Origin: Rhodoferax fermentans
Lineage (GTDB): Bacteria > Pseudomonadota > Gammaproteobacteria > Burkholderiales > Burkholderiaceae_C
DNA: 64,000 nucleotides
Assembly (NCBI RefSeq): GCF_002017865.1
Contig: NZ_MTJN01000002.1
Coordinates: 3,286,001-3,350,000 of the forward strand
Direction: 5' to 3'
Made by a program: the position numbers and the translations under genes
The notes under the pieces: generated by a model
Told to the model about the DNA's origin: nothing
The model's input: only the letters and a program-made list of their open reading frames with translations
The model's database searches: none
Shown here: piece after piece, positions 25,491-34,421 of the stretch
Position numbering within the stretch: position 1 is the stretch's first letter
How the letters are laid out: every line of letters starts with the position of its first letter

Positions 25491-26867
25491 TCATGACAGT
25501 GTGGGTGTGACAGCGCGTGGCAGCAGCAGTGTGGCAGCCAGGCCTCCTTGGGGCCGGTTGGTCAGGATCAGTTCACCGTTGTGCAACAGGGCCACGTCTT
25601 TCACGATGGACAGGCCCAGCCCGACACCGTCACCTGTAGCACTGCGTGCGCTGTCAACACGGTAATAGGGCTCGGTGACCTTGCTGAGTTCCGCAGCTGC
25701 CAGACCGGGCCCGCTGTCTTCCACCGTGACTTTCAGCATGGCCGGGCTGTCTTCCACACGGATGCTGGCGCCCTGGCCGTATTTGAAGGCGTTGTCGATC
25801 AGGTTTTGCAGTGCCCGGCGCAAAGCGGTCAGCCGACCTTGAAAAGCCTGTTGCGCCTGCCCGTGGATCTGGATGCTGCGCCCCAGTACCCGGGCATCAT
25901 CGGCCATGCTCTCTAGCAGCGCATTGATGTCCAAGCTGCGCACCTGCTCATTGGCCTGCAGGCCACGCAGGTAGGCCAGCGTGCCGTCAATCATGGCGGC
26001 CATGGCCTCCAGGTCCTTGCTCATCTGCTCGCGCAAGCGCTCGTCGTCGATCAGTTCGGTGCGCAAACGCAGGCGGGTGAGCGGCGTGCGTAAATCGTGT
26101 GAAACCGCCGCCAGCGCCCGGGCTCGTTCGTTGACCAGGCGTTTGATTCTGGCCTGCATACGGTTGAACGCCTGGGCCGCGTGCCGGGTCTCGGTGGGAC
26201 CGTCTTCGGGCAGGGGTGGGGCGTCCAGGTCACTGCCAAGGGTGTCCGCCGCCTGGGCCAGCTGGCGCAGTGGCCGGGTGGCCTGTTGTACGGCCAGCAC
26301 CACCACCGCCATCACCAGGCCCAGGGTGATGAGCAGCTCGGAGAGCAAACTGGTGGGCAAGGCCGGTGCCTGGGCGTCCAGCTCGGGCGCCAGACTGACA
26401 CGGACCCACTGGCCATCCATGAGCTGCAGGTCCAGCCGGTGGGCCAGACCAGCACGCGCTTGACCGGAACCCGGACCACGGCCCTGGCCATCAGTGCGGA
26501 TGTCGACCGACCGGCCCAGTCGCGCACTGAGCATGCCCGGCAAAGCGCCGCGTGGCACAAGCGCAAAAACCTGGTCGGCAGTGACCATCTCGAACTGAAC
26601 GCCACCACCCTGCAAAGCAGCCAGGGCCAAAGCGCGCTGGGCTGACGGGCTGGCTTCCAGCACCCGCACCGCCGGGGCGAGGCGGTCTGCCAAATTGACC
26701 CCGCGGACCTGGTTGACCGCCACAGACCGCTCTTGCCACTGCAGCCAGAAACTCACCCCCTGGGCCACCAGCAGGCCCACCAGCACAATCAGCGCCAGCC
26801 GGGCCGCCAGGGTCGAGCGCAGGCGGCGCCAGTTCGGGCGCACAGGGGCTTGCAACATCAGGGACAT
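25491..26867 (-). CDS. sensor histidine kinase, EnvZ type
   Basis: A 458-residue inner-membrane kinase: helix 1 at about 18-40, a periplasmic domain, helix 2 at about 170-190, HAMP (ATRPLRQLAQAADTLG), HisKA with SHDLRTPLTRLRLRTELI (phospho-His), and HATPase motifs NLIDNAFKYG, DSGPG and GVGLGLSIV. The start overlaps the response-regulator gene by 10 bases, so the pair is coupled. The periplasmic domain has no motif I can name. Its most obvious candidate target is the divergently transcribed exported protein gene at 27822. Confidence 0.9.
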   Translation of the reverse strand: MSLMLQAPVRPNWRRLRSTLAARLALIVLVGLLVAQGVSFWLQWQERSVAVNQVRGVNLADRLAPAVRVLEASPSAQRALALAALQGGGVQFEMVTADQVFALVPRGALPGMLSARLGRSVDIRTDGQGRGPGSGQARAGLAHRLDLQLMDGQWVRVSLAPELDAQAPALPTSLLSELLITLGLVMAVVVLAVQQATRPLRQLAQAADTLGSDLDAPPLPEDGPTETRHAAQAFNRMQARIKRLVNERARALAAVSHDLRTPLTRLRLRTELIDDERLREQMSKDLEAMAAMIDGTLAYLRGLQANEQVRSLDINALLESMADDARVLGRSIQIHGQAQQAFQGRLTALRRALQNLIDNAFKYGQGASIRVEDSPAMLKVTVEDSGPGLAAAELSKVTEPYYRVDSARSATGDGVGLGLSIVKDVALLHNGELILTNRPQGGLAATLLLPRAVTPTLS

Positions 26868-27589
26868 GTGTCAGACGCCTGCACTGAGGCGGCCAGAACA
26901 TAACCTTCACCACGCACCGTCTTGATCAGTTGGGGTTCACGGCTGTCATCACGCAGGCGCTGGCGCAGACGGCTGACCTGCACATCGATGGCGCGGTCAT
27001 AGGCCTCGGCCTCGTGACCGTGGATCAGCTCGGTCAGCTGGTCGCGGGTCAGCACCCGGTTGGGGTGCTCCAGCAAGATGCGCAGCAGCCGGAACTCGGC
27101 GCCCGACAAGGGTGTGGCCACGCCGTCCGGCGCGGTCAGCAGGCGCTCGGCGGTGTCCAGACACCAGCCGCCAAACAGCAGACAGCGCACCGGCTCGGGC
27201 TTGAGGTTGGGTGGCAAGGCACGGGTGCGGCGCAGGATGGACTTGATACGGGCCAGCAGTTCACGCGGGTTGAAGGGTTTGACCAGGTAGTCGTCGGCCC
27301 CCATCTCGATGCCCACAATGCGGTCGGCCTCCTCTCCCCGCGCGGTGAGCATGATCACCGGCAGGCTGGAGCTGGCGCGCAGGTCGCGGCACAGGGTTAG
27401 GCCATCGGTGTCGGGCAGCATCAGGTCCAACACCAGCAGGTCTACCGCATGACGCGCCAGCAGTTGCCACATCTCGCGCCCGTCGCGCGCGGCCAGCGCC
27501 TCAAAGCCGTTGCGCACCAGATAGTCCACCAGCAGGCGGCGGATGTCGGGTTCGTCATCAACGATCAGAATGCAGTCGCGTTTTTCCAT
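26858..27589 (-). CDS. OmpR family response regulator
   Basis: The 243-residue regulator has a receiver domain (residues 5-120: [14 protein letters not shown], phospho-acceptor VLDLMLPDTDGL near residue 55, and K in DDYLVKPFNPRELL) and a C-terminal OmpR/PhoB winged helix (LSGAEFRLLRILLEHPNRVL followed by VQVSRLRQRLRD and IKTVRGEGYVLA). It is the first gene of the two-component operon, partner of the overlapping kinase. The 232-base gap to the divergent gene at 27822 probably holds its binding sites, though no clear direct repeats stand out. Confidence 0.92.
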   Translation of the reverse strand: MEKRDCILIVDDEPDIRRLLVDYLVRNGFEALAARDGREMWQLLARHAVDLLVLDLMLPDTDGLTLCRDLRASSSLPVIMLTARGEEADRIVGIEMGADDYLVKPFNPRELLARIKSILRRTRALPPNLKPEPVRCLLFGGWCLDTAERLLTAPDGVATPLSGAEFRLLRILLEHPNRVLTRDQLTELIHGHEAEAYDRAIDVQVSRLRQRLRDDSREPQLIKTVRGEGYVLAASVQASDTCP

Positions 27590-27821
27590 GATGGGGGGCC
27601 AAAGCCTGGTTTTGGCAAGCCTACATCCAATCCTGGCGGCTGCACCAAGCGCTGTTGCAAGAAGTTTTGTAACGCACTGTATCGCGGGTCAGCCACGCAA
27701 CACAGCGATGCAATTTGGCACTTGCGGCCACACTTTAGCTTGACATGATGGGCCTCAAATAACACCCAGGGATGCAGGCCAGAGACACATCCCACAACCG
27801 TTCAACCCAAGGAGTTCCATC

Positions 27822-28175
27822 ATGACAACCGCAACCACATTCAAAAACATCACCCTCGCAACACTGCTGGCAGCCGCCTTGTCGACAGCGGCCCTGGCCC
27901 AAATGGGGCCGGGCGGTGGCGGCATGGGGCCTGGCGGCGGGGGTGGCATGCGTTTTAGCCAAAGCAACACCCCTGGCTGGACCCTGATGACCCAACAGGA
28001 ACGCGCCGATCACATGGCCAAAATGCGTGCGACCAAGACCTTTGAAGAATGCACACAGCTTCAAGATGCACAACATCAGCTGATGCAGGAACGCGCCAAA
28101 GAAAAAGGTGTGACGCTCAATGTACCGCGGCAAAACGGCTGCAACATGATGAAGGCGCGTGGTTTCTTCAAATAA
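27822..28175 (+). CDS. small exported glycine-rich protein
   Basis: A 117-residue protein with a Sec signal peptide (about 1-26, LLAAALSTAALA then Q) and a short repeat GPGGGG-M-GPGGGGG. Its helical tail (MTQQERADHMAKMRATKTFEE) carries two cysteines and several Met and His residues, and ends CNMMKARGFFK. The Met/His/Cys content suggests periplasmic metal binding (copper or zinc), and I recall similar uncharacterised proteins in related genera beside two-component systems. AAGGAG precedes the ATG. It is divergent from the OmpR-type operon, so it is a likely target. The function is unproven. Confidence 0.75.
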   Translation: MTTATTFKNITLATLLAAALSTAALAQMGPGGGGMGPGGGGGMRFSQSNTPGWTLMTQQERADHMAKMRATKTFEECTQLQDAQHQLMQERAKEKGVTLNVPRQNGCNMMKARGFFK

Positions 28176-28221
28176 GTAAAACCGCAGGACAAGGCCCCGA
28201 GGAACATCACAAACCGTAGCA

Positions 28222-28260
28222 TTCAAGCTATACAAAACAAGGGCTACAGGCCAAAAAGAC
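28222..28260 (-). repeat. dispersed repeat, orientation B, degraded
   Basis: TTCAAGCTATAC, then ACAAGGGCTACAGGCCAAAA: one hairpin arm has been lost while the flanks match other copies. Confidence 0.6.
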
Positions 28261-28294
28261 ATGTAACCCTACGCCCACCCAGAGCGTCACCCGG

Positions 28295-29290
28295 CTACAA
28301 CGTCAACACCGTGCAGCCGGTGGTTTTGCGTGCCTCCAGGTCGCGGTGTGCCTGCTGCACGTCTTCCAGCCGGTAACGCTGTGCGATGTGGATCTGGACC
28401 TGGCCGCTGCTCACCACCGCAAACAACTCATCCGCCATGGCCTGGGTGCTTTCACGGGTGCTCATGTGGGTGAACAGGGTTTGCCGCGTCACATACAAAG
28501 AGCCTTTGGGGCCCAGGATGCCCGGCGCAAACGGTGGCACCGGGCCAGACGCGTTGCCAAAGCTGGCCATCAGGCCCAAGGGCGCCAGGCAATCGAGCGA
28601 CTTGTCCCAGGTGTCCTTGCCCACCGAGTCGTAGACCACCTTGACACCCTGGCCTGCGGTGATCTCCTTGACCCGAGCAAGAAAATCCTCTTCTGCGTAA
28701 TTGATAGCAAACTCCGCTCCATTGGCAAGGGCCAGAGCACATTTTTGTGCTGAACCAGCGGTGCCAATCAGGCGCAGGCCCAAGGCCCGGGCCCACTGGC
28801 AGGCGATCAGCCCCACGCCACCGGCGGCGGCATGGAACAACACAAAGTCACCCGCGTGTAAACCACCCATCGGCAGCGTGCGCTTGAGCAGGTATTGCGC
28901 GGTCAGGCCCTTGAGCATCATCGCGGCACCGGTCTCGAAGCTGATGGCATCAGGCAGCTTGCAAACACATTTCGCGGGCATCACACGCAGCTCACAATAA
29001 CTGCCGGGCGGCGGGCTGGCGTAGGCAGCGCGGTCACCCACCTGCAGGTGGGTCACGCCCTCACCCACGGCCTCGATCACACCGGCGGCTTCCATGCCCA
29101 GGCGGGCGGGCATGGGCATCGGGTACAGGCCAGTGCGGTGGTAAACGTCGATGAAGTTCAGGCCCACCGCGTGGTGGCGGATGCGGACGTCGCCCGGGCC
29201 GGGTTCACCCACGGTGATCTGGACCAGTTTGAGTTGTTCAGGGCCGCCATGCTGGTCGATCTGGATGGCGCGTGAGGTGTGGATGCTCAT
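28295..29290 (-). CDS. NADPH:quinone oxidoreductase / zeta-crystallin type dehydrogenase
   Basis: The 331-residue MDR-superfamily protein has a GroES-like N-terminal domain (GPGDVRIRHHAVGLNFIDVYHRTGLY) and a Rossmann domain (LLKRTLPMGGLHAGDFVLFH then AAGGVG at about residues 155-160). It reduces quinones using NADPH in the cytoplasm. No zinc-binding Cys cluster is present, as expected for quinone reductases. A stretch coding CALALANGAEFAINY (28701-28746) matches a dispersed repeat, though it aligns in length with normal homologues. A head-to-head gap of ~145 bases separates it from the EamA gene at 29437. Confidence 0.88.
   Translation of the reverse strand: MSIHTSRAIQIDQHGGPEQLKLVQITVGEPGPGDVRIRHHAVGLNFIDVYHRTGLYPMPMPARLGMEAAGVIEAVGEGVTHLQVGDRAAYASPPPGSYCELRVMPAKCVCKLPDAISFETGAAMMLKGLTAQYLLKRTLPMGGLHAGDFVLFHAAAGGVGLIACQWARALGLRLIGTAGSAQKCALALANGAEFAINYAEEDFLARVKEITAGQGVKVVYDSVGKDTWDKSLDCLAPLGLMASFGNASGPVPPFAPGILGPKGSLYVTRQTLFTHMSTRESTQAMADELFAVVSSGQVQIHIAQRYRLEDVQQAHRDLEARKTTGCTVLTL
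28701..28746 (-). repeat. dispersed repeat-like segment inside qor coding sequence
   Basis: On the plus strand TTGATAGC, then CTCC...AAGGGCCAGAGCAC and ATTTTTGT follow the orientation-B pattern, in the open frame also used in etfA. Homologues have comparable residues here, so chance similarity or gene conversion cannot be excluded. Confidence 0.4.
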
Positions 29291-29436
29291 ACAAAATGCT
29301 CTCTGGGTTGTTCAATGCGGGTCCATCTTGCCACGAATCAGGGCGGGGAGTTTTGCTGCGAGAATGGCCAACCACTCGCCACGACCCGCATGCATCTCCC
29401 CCTTTTCACCCCGCGTTTGCCCACCAGCTGGTGCCT

Positions 29437-30342
29437 ATGAACCATCCCCGCGTGACCCCCACCGCAGCACTGCTGCTGACTGTGCCACCGGTGTTGTGGG
29501 CATGTAACGCGGTGCTGGGCCGCATGATTGCCGACATGGCCTCGCCGATGACGCTCAACTTGGTGCGCTGGTGCCTGGCCTTTGCGCTCTTGCTGCCTCT
29601 GGCCGGATCGGTGTTACGCCCTGGCAGCCCGCTGTGGCCGAGTTGGCGGCGTTTTACCGGGCTGTCGCTGCTGAGCATTGGGGGTTACAACGCCCTGCTC
29701 TACCTGGCGCTCAACACCTCCAGCGCGATCAATGTGACGCTGGTGGGCTCGATCACCCCGGTGTGGATGTTGCTGATTGGCCGGGTGTTTTTTGGTGCGG
29801 CCATTTCACGCCGACAGTGGCTCGGTGCGGCCATGTCGATTTTGGGTGTGATGCTGGTGATGAGCCGTGGCGAACTCGACGTGCTGCTGAATGTGCGCCT
29901 GGTGCCGGGTGACTTCTACATCCTGCTGGCCTCCGCCGCCTGGGCCTACTACAGCTGGATGCTGGGGCACCCAACCACCGAGCCTGCCAGCATCCGAACC
30001 AACTGGTCGGCGTTTCTGATGGGTCAGGTGGCCTTTGGGCTGGTCTGGTCTGCGTTATTTGCCGGGGCTGAATGGGGTCTAGGCTGGGGTCGCCTGCACC
30101 TGAGCTGGACCTTGGCCGGCATGCTGCTGTTCATCGCGGTAGGTCCGGCGCTGCTGGCCTACCGTGCCTGGGGCGCCGGTGTGGCGCGCACTGGGCCCTC
30201 GGTGGCGGGGTTTTTCATCAACCTGATTCCGCTGTTCACCGCCGTGTTATCGGGCCTGTTTCTGGGTGAAGTGCCACACCTCTACCACGCACTGGCCTTT
30301 GTGCTGATTGCGGGTGGCATTGTGGTGTCGTCGCGGCGCTAA
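29437..30342 (+). CDS. EamA/DMT family permease
   Basis: A 301-residue protein with ten hydrophobic segments in two EamA halves: APPVLWACNAVLGR-type beginnings, GGYNALLYLALNTSSAINVT in the first half, and GPSVAGFFINLIPLFTAVLSGLFLGE near the end of the second. This drug/metabolite-transporter superfamily exports or takes up small metabolites, often amino acids. The ATG at 29437 is chosen because it precedes helix 1; a longer frame upstream lacks membrane logic. Neighbours give no substrate hint. Confidence 0.85.
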   Translation: MNHPRVTPTAALLLTVPPVLWACNAVLGRMIADMASPMTLNLVRWCLAFALLLPLAGSVLRPGSPLWPSWRRFTGLSLLSIGGYNALLYLALNTSSAINVTLVGSITPVWMLLIGRVFFGAAISRRQWLGAAMSILGVMLVMSRGELDVLLNVRLVPGDFYILLASAAWAYYSWMLGHPTTEPASIRTNWSAFLMGQVAFGLVWSALFAGAEWGLGWGRLHLSWTLAGMLLFIAVGPALLAYRAWGAGVARTGPSVAGFFINLIPLFTAVLSGLFLGEVPHLYHALAFVLIAGGIVVSSRR

Positions 30343-30373
30343 AGCCGCGCACCAAACTCAACCACCCTATCAC

Positions 30374-31360
30374 TTACTGTGCCTTGAACCCGCTGTCGTG
30401 AATGATGCGCGCCCACGTTTTTGAGTAGGCCAGTTCGCGGCTGGTCAGCTGGGCCTGGGTCATGTAGCCCACGGAGAGGCCCATCGCGCTCAAACGTTCG
30501 TGCACATCTGGCAGAGCCACCACCTTGGCCACGGCGGCTGACAACTTGTCGAGGACCGGCTGGGGCGTGCCCTTGGGCGCAAAAATACCGTAATACGGCA
30601 CATCCTCAAACCCGGCCAGACCCAGTTCGGCAAAGGTCGGCACATCGGGCAGAGAGGCCTGGCGCGCAGAGCCCAGCACCGCCACCACGCGGATCTTGCC
30701 GGCCTTGTGGTTTTCGATGAAGTCCGGCACTGAACCGACTCCCGCGTGGATCTGGTTGCCAAGCATGTCAGCCATCATCGGCGCGCTGCCACGGTAGGGC
30801 GCGGCTTGCAGGTCCAGCTTGTATTTCTGGCCAATCAGCTTGACCAGAAACTCGGGCACCGATGCTGGCGCGGGCACACCCACGGAGTCTTGGCCACTTT
30901 TTTGTTTTTGCACAAAACTCACATACTCGGCCATGGTTTTGGCCGGTGTACCGCCAGAGACCGCCAGCGTGTTGACAAAAGTGGCAAAACCAGCCACCGC
31001 GACAAAGTCCTTGTGCGGATCAAAACCGGGGTTCTTGACCACCAGTGGCAGGATCGAAATGCTGTGGTCATGCGACAAAAACAGCGTGTTGCCGTCCGGC
31101 GCGGCGGCTTTGAGCGCCTGGGCGGCGATCTGACCACCGGCCCCGGCCTTGTTGTCCACCACCACCGACACACCCAGCTGGTCCTTGAGTTTGTCGGCCA
31201 GGATGCGGGCGATCGCGTCGGTGCCGCCACCGGGCGGGAAACCCACCATCAGCTTGACCGGGCCGGTCTGTGCCTGGGCCAGACCTGCTGCCAGCAGTGA
31301 ACCCACCAGCACGGCGTGTGCCAATTTGCGAACCCGATCCCCCAAACGACTCTGAACCAT
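30374..31360 (-). CDS. tripartite tricarboxylate transporter binding protein (Bug/TctC family)
   Basis: The 328-residue periplasmic binding protein has a signal peptide (about 1-29: VLVGSLLAAGLAQAQ) and the Bug-family beginning VKLMVGFPPGGGTDAIARIL, with ligand-binding GxPPGGxTD, then VVVDNKAGAGGQIAAQ. It binds small carboxylates such as citrate, glutarate or similar for a TctAB carrier. AGGAG 6 bases before the ATG fixes the start at 31360. It lies downstream of an EamA gene, which separates it from tctBA; all four genes share the strand. Confidence 0.9.
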   Translation of the reverse strand: MVQSRLGDRVRKLAHAVLVGSLLAAGLAQAQTGPVKLMVGFPPGGGTDAIARILADKLKDQLGVSVVVDNKAGAGGQIAAQALKAAAPDGNTLFLSHDHSISILPLVVKNPGFDPHKDFVAVAGFATFVNTLAVSGGTPAKTMAEYVSFVQKQKSGQDSVGVPAPASVPEFLVKLIGQKYKLDLQAAPYRGSAPMMADMLGNQIHAGVGSVPDFIENHKAGKIRVVAVLGSARQASLPDVPTFAELGLAGFEDVPYYGIFAPKGTPQPVLDKLSAAVAKVVALPDVHERLSAMGLSVGYMTQAQLTSRELAYSKTWARIIHDSGFKAQ

Positions 31361-31438
31361 CTGTGACTCCTGAAGAATAAAAAAAGTGACGCATACCCTC
31401 ACGTACCCAGGCATGCATTTTCCCTGCCAACAGCTTTG

Positions 31439-32338
31439 TCAGCGGCCCCGCATGAAGACAAAAATGCCTGCAATCACCAGCAGCGTACCTGCCGCGACCC
31501 AGCCGGTGAAGGGCTCGCCCAGCAGCAGCGCCCCCATGGCGATGGTCGACATCGGGCCGACCATGCCGGTCTGCGCCGCCAGCGAGGCGCCGATGCGCTC
31601 AATGGCCATCATCACCATCAACACCGGTGCCGCGGTGCACAGGGTGGCATTGAGCACCGACAGCCAGATCACCTCGGGCGCCACCAGGGCCGCACTCATC
31701 GGGCGCAGCAGCACAAACTGCGCAATACACAAGACACAGGCCACCAGCGTGGCCAGGCCGACCAGGCGCAGGGAACCCAAGCGCTTGACCAGCTCACCAC
31801 TGAAACTCAGGTACACCGCATAACTGATGGCGCTGCCAAACACCAGTGCCGCACCCAGCGCCGCGTTGCGGCCTTCGAGCCCGATCTCGTGGCCAAACAC
31901 CAAGAGAACGCCCAGGTAACTGATACCCATGCCCAGCGCCTGAAACCGGGTGATGTGGCGCTGGTAGAGCAGCCGCCCGAGGATCAGGACCAGGGTCGGG
32001 TTGAGGTACAGGATCAACCGCTCCAGTGAGGCGCTGATGTAGGCCAGCCCGGCAAAGTCCAGATAACTGGCCAAGTAATACCCCGAAAAACCCAGGCCCA
32101 GCACACCCCACCAGTCGCGCCGGGTCAAGGGTGGTTTGCCCCGACTCGCCCACCAGGCCATCAGCGCAAAGATCGGCAGCGCAAACAACATGCGGTACAT
32201 GATCAGCGTGACCGCATCCACACCGTAGCGGTAGGCCAGCTTGACGATGATCGCTTTGCCGCTGAACGCAATGGCACCCAGGGTTGCCAGCAGCAAACCA
32301 AACGCTATGTTTTGTGGAGCATCCTGCCCTTTAGACAT
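31439..32338 (-). CDS. EamA/DMT family permease between tctA and tctC
   Basis: A 299-residue, ten-helix DMT permease (FGLLLATLGAIAFSGKAIIV at the start; YLASYLDFAGLAYISASLERL and NPTLVLILGRLLYQR in the first half; IGASLAAQTGMVGPMSTIAMG and LLLGEPFTGW in the second). The start ATG at 32338 lies inside a dispersed repeat, so residues 2-10 (SKGQDAPQN) are encoded by repeat DNA. Its position between tctBA and the binding-protein gene suggests shared expression, perhaps with the same or a related compound. No strong ribosome binding site is seen. Confidence 0.83.
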   Translation of the reverse strand: MSKGQDAPQNIAFGLLLATLGAIAFSGKAIIVKLAYRYGVDAVTLIMYRMLFALPIFALMAWWASRGKPPLTRRDWWGVLGLGFSGYYLASYLDFAGLAYISASLERLILYLNPTLVLILGRLLYQRHITRFQALGMGISYLGVLLVFGHEIGLEGRNAALGAALVFGSAISYAVYLSFSGELVKRLGSLRLVGLATLVACVLCIAQFVLLRPMSAALVAPEVIWLSVLNATLCTAAPVLMVMMAIERIGASLAAQTGMVGPMSTIAMGALLLGEPFTGWVAAGTLLVIAGIFVFMRGR

Positions 32339-32362
32339 AAGGGTCAGAGGTCGATTTCTTAC
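32304..32362 (+). repeat. dispersed repeat, orientation B, containing an EamA start codon
   Basis: GCCCTTTAGACATAAGGG (32325-32342) is the hairpin; CAGAGGTCGATTTCTTAC continues it as in the copies at 43786 and 10877. The minus-strand ATG at 32338-32336 is in the loop. Confidence 0.65.
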
Positions 32363-32390
32363 AAATTCCCGGGAACAGCATGGGAGACCC

Positions 32391-33902
32391 TCAGTCTTCC
32401 ACAAAAGCAACTTCTCTCTGGCGCTTGATGGCTGGCAGCAAGACCACCAGCAACATCGCCACCGCCGCAGCCAGCAAACCGGCCGACAGCGGCCGCGTCA
32501 CCAGCACACTCCAGTCACCACGCGAGAGCAACAGGGCGCGGCGCAGGTTTTCCTCCATCATCGGCCCCAGGATAAACCCCAGCAGCAGCGGCGCGGGCTC
32601 CAGCCCGAGCTTGATGAACACATACCCAATCACCCCGAACAGCCCCACCATCCAGATGTCCCAGGTGTTGTTGTTGGTGCTGTACACCCCGATCGCGCAG
32701 AACAGCACAATCGCCGGGAACAGCCAGCGGTACGGCACCGACAGCAGCTTGATCCAGATGCCGATCAGCGGCAGGTTCAGCACCACCAGCATCGCGTTGC
32801 CAATCCACATCGAGGCAATCAGGCCCCAGAACAACTCAGGGTTGCTGCTCATCACCTGCGGGCCGGGCTGGATGTTGTGGATGGTCATGGCCCCCACCAT
32901 CAGCGCCATCACCGCATTGGGTGGGATGCCCAGGGTCAGCAAGGGGATGAACGAGGTTTGTGAACCCGCGTTGTTGGCCGACTCGGGCGCGGCCACACCC
33001 CGGATATTGCCCTCACCAAACGGCACCTCACCGGGATGCAGCTTGGTTTTTTTCTCGACACTGTAGGCCGCAAACGCCGCCAGCAAAGCGCCGCCCCCCG
33101 GCAAGATCCCCAAAATCGAGCCGATGCCGGTGCCACGTAACACCGCGGGCAACATGCGTTTGAAGTCTTCGCGCGTGGGCATCAGGCCATGCACCTTCGA
33201 GGTGAAGACCTCACGGTGGGCTTCCTTGACCGACAGGTTGGCAATGATTTCGCCGTAACCAAACACCCCCATGGCAATCACGATAAAACCAATGCCATCG
33301 GTCAGCTCAGGAATGTCAAAGGCAAACCGCGCCACACCCGAATTCACATCGGTGCCCACCAGGCCCAGCAGCAGCCCCAGCACAATCATCGCCACAGCCT
33401 TGAGCAAGGAGCCCGAGGCCAGCACCACCGCACCAATCAGCCCCAGCACCATCAGCGAAAAATACTCAGCCGGGCCAAATTTAAAAGCCACTTCGGTCAG
33501 GGGTGCGGCAAAGGCCGCCAGAATCAGCGTGCCCACACAACCCGCAAAAAACGACCCTAGCCCGGCAGCGGCCAGCGCTGGCCCGGCCCGACCCTTGCGC
33601 GCCATCTGGTAACCATCAATGACAGTGACCACCGAGGACGCCTCCCCTGGCAGATTCACCAAAATCGCGGTGGTCGAGCCGCCATACTGCGCACCGTAAT
33701 AAATGCCCGCCAACATGATCAACGCCGACACCGGCGGCAGCGCATAGGTGGCTGGCAGCAACATGGCAATCGTGGCCACCGGGCCAATGCCGGGCAGCAC
33801 CCCGATCAGGGTACCCAGCAGACAACCCACAAAAGCGTAGAGCAGGTTGATCGGTGTGACCGCCACACCAAAACCCATCGACAAATTGGTGATCAGATCC
33901 AT
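32391..33902 (-). CDS. tripartite tricarboxylate transporter large membrane subunit TctA
   Basis: The 503-residue subunit has about 11-12 helices and characteristic motifs: GCLLGTLIGVLPGIGPVATIAM near residue 27, YYGAQYGGSTTAILVNLPGE near 70, and GIPPNAVMALMVGAM near 325. It forms the carboxylate uptake channel with TctB and a periplasmic Bug protein, driven by the membrane potential. Its ATG overlaps the tctB stop by one base, so translation is coupled. A GTG one codon upstream is also possible. Confidence 0.93.
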   Translation of the reverse strand: MDLITNLSMGFGVAVTPINLLYAFVGCLLGTLIGVLPGIGPVATIAMLLPATYALPPVSALIMLAGIYYGAQYGGSTTAILVNLPGEASSVVTVIDGYQMARKGRAGPALAAAGLGSFFAGCVGTLILAAFAAPLTEVAFKFGPAEYFSLMVLGLIGAVVLASGSLLKAVAMIVLGLLLGLVGTDVNSGVARFAFDIPELTDGIGFIVIAMGVFGYGEIIANLSVKEAHREVFTSKVHGLMPTREDFKRMLPAVLRGTGIGSILGILPGGGALLAAFAAYSVEKKTKLHPGEVPFGEGNIRGVAAPESANNAGSQTSFIPLLTLGIPPNAVMALMVGAMTIHNIQPGPQVMSSNPELFWGLIASMWIGNAMLVVLNLPLIGIWIKLLSVPYRWLFPAIVLFCAIGVYSTNNNTWDIWMVGLFGVIGYVFIKLGLEPAPLLLGFILGPMMEENLRRALLLSRGDWSVLVTRPLSAGLLAAAVAMLLVVLLPAIKRQREVAFVED

Positions 33903-34399
33903 CACGCCCCCTGACCCAAGGGCATTACCGGCCAGACCGGGAGCTGCAACTGCAACAAGAGCACAAAGGCCAGGTAACAGCCCACCGCCAACGCAGTGGC
34001 CAGCAACAGGCTTTCTCTCAAATTGAATCGTTCACCGGCCAGACCCGCCACCAGGGTCAGGCCAAAAATCGCCACGATGAAACCCATGGCAGGCCAGTTC
34101 AGGCTGGGCAGCCCACCCAGCAGCACCCCGAACAAGAGGTTGGCTGCGACGATGAAAAACAGCGGCTTCCAGGCCCAGGGCCCCACCGCCAGCCGCTGGC
34201 CCGGCGATTTGCGCAAACCGCGCAGCAAGATCAACACCCCCAACACGGCCAGCAGCACGCCCAACACCATCGGGAAATAACCCGGCCCCATGCGGGCGCT
34301 GGTGCCCACGGTGTACGAAGTCGCGCCCCAGGCAAAGGCCGAGCCCACCAGGGTCAGCAAACCACCCGCATACACATCTTTGTCCAACACAACCGACAT
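33902..34399 (-). CDS. tripartite tricarboxylate transporter small membrane subunit TctB
   Basis: The 165-residue protein has four predicted helices, beginning with KDVYAGGLLTLVGSAFAWGA and containing GTSARMGPGYFPMVLGVLLA, a signature of TctB. It is the small subunit of the TctAB carrier encoded next. It starts 22 bases after the GspE-type gene on the same strand, but a separate promoter is likely since the functions differ. Confidence 0.9.
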   Translation of the reverse strand: MSVVLDKDVYAGGLLTLVGSAFAWGATSYTVGTSARMGPGYFPMVLGVLLAVLGVLILLRGLRKSPGQRLAVGPWAWKPLFFIVAANLLFGVLLGGLPSLNWPAMGFIVAIFGLTLVAGLAGERFNLRESLLLATALAVGCYLAFVLLLQLQLPVWPVMPLGQGA

Positions 34400-34421
34400 C
34401 CCAACGACTCCTGTGATCTCT

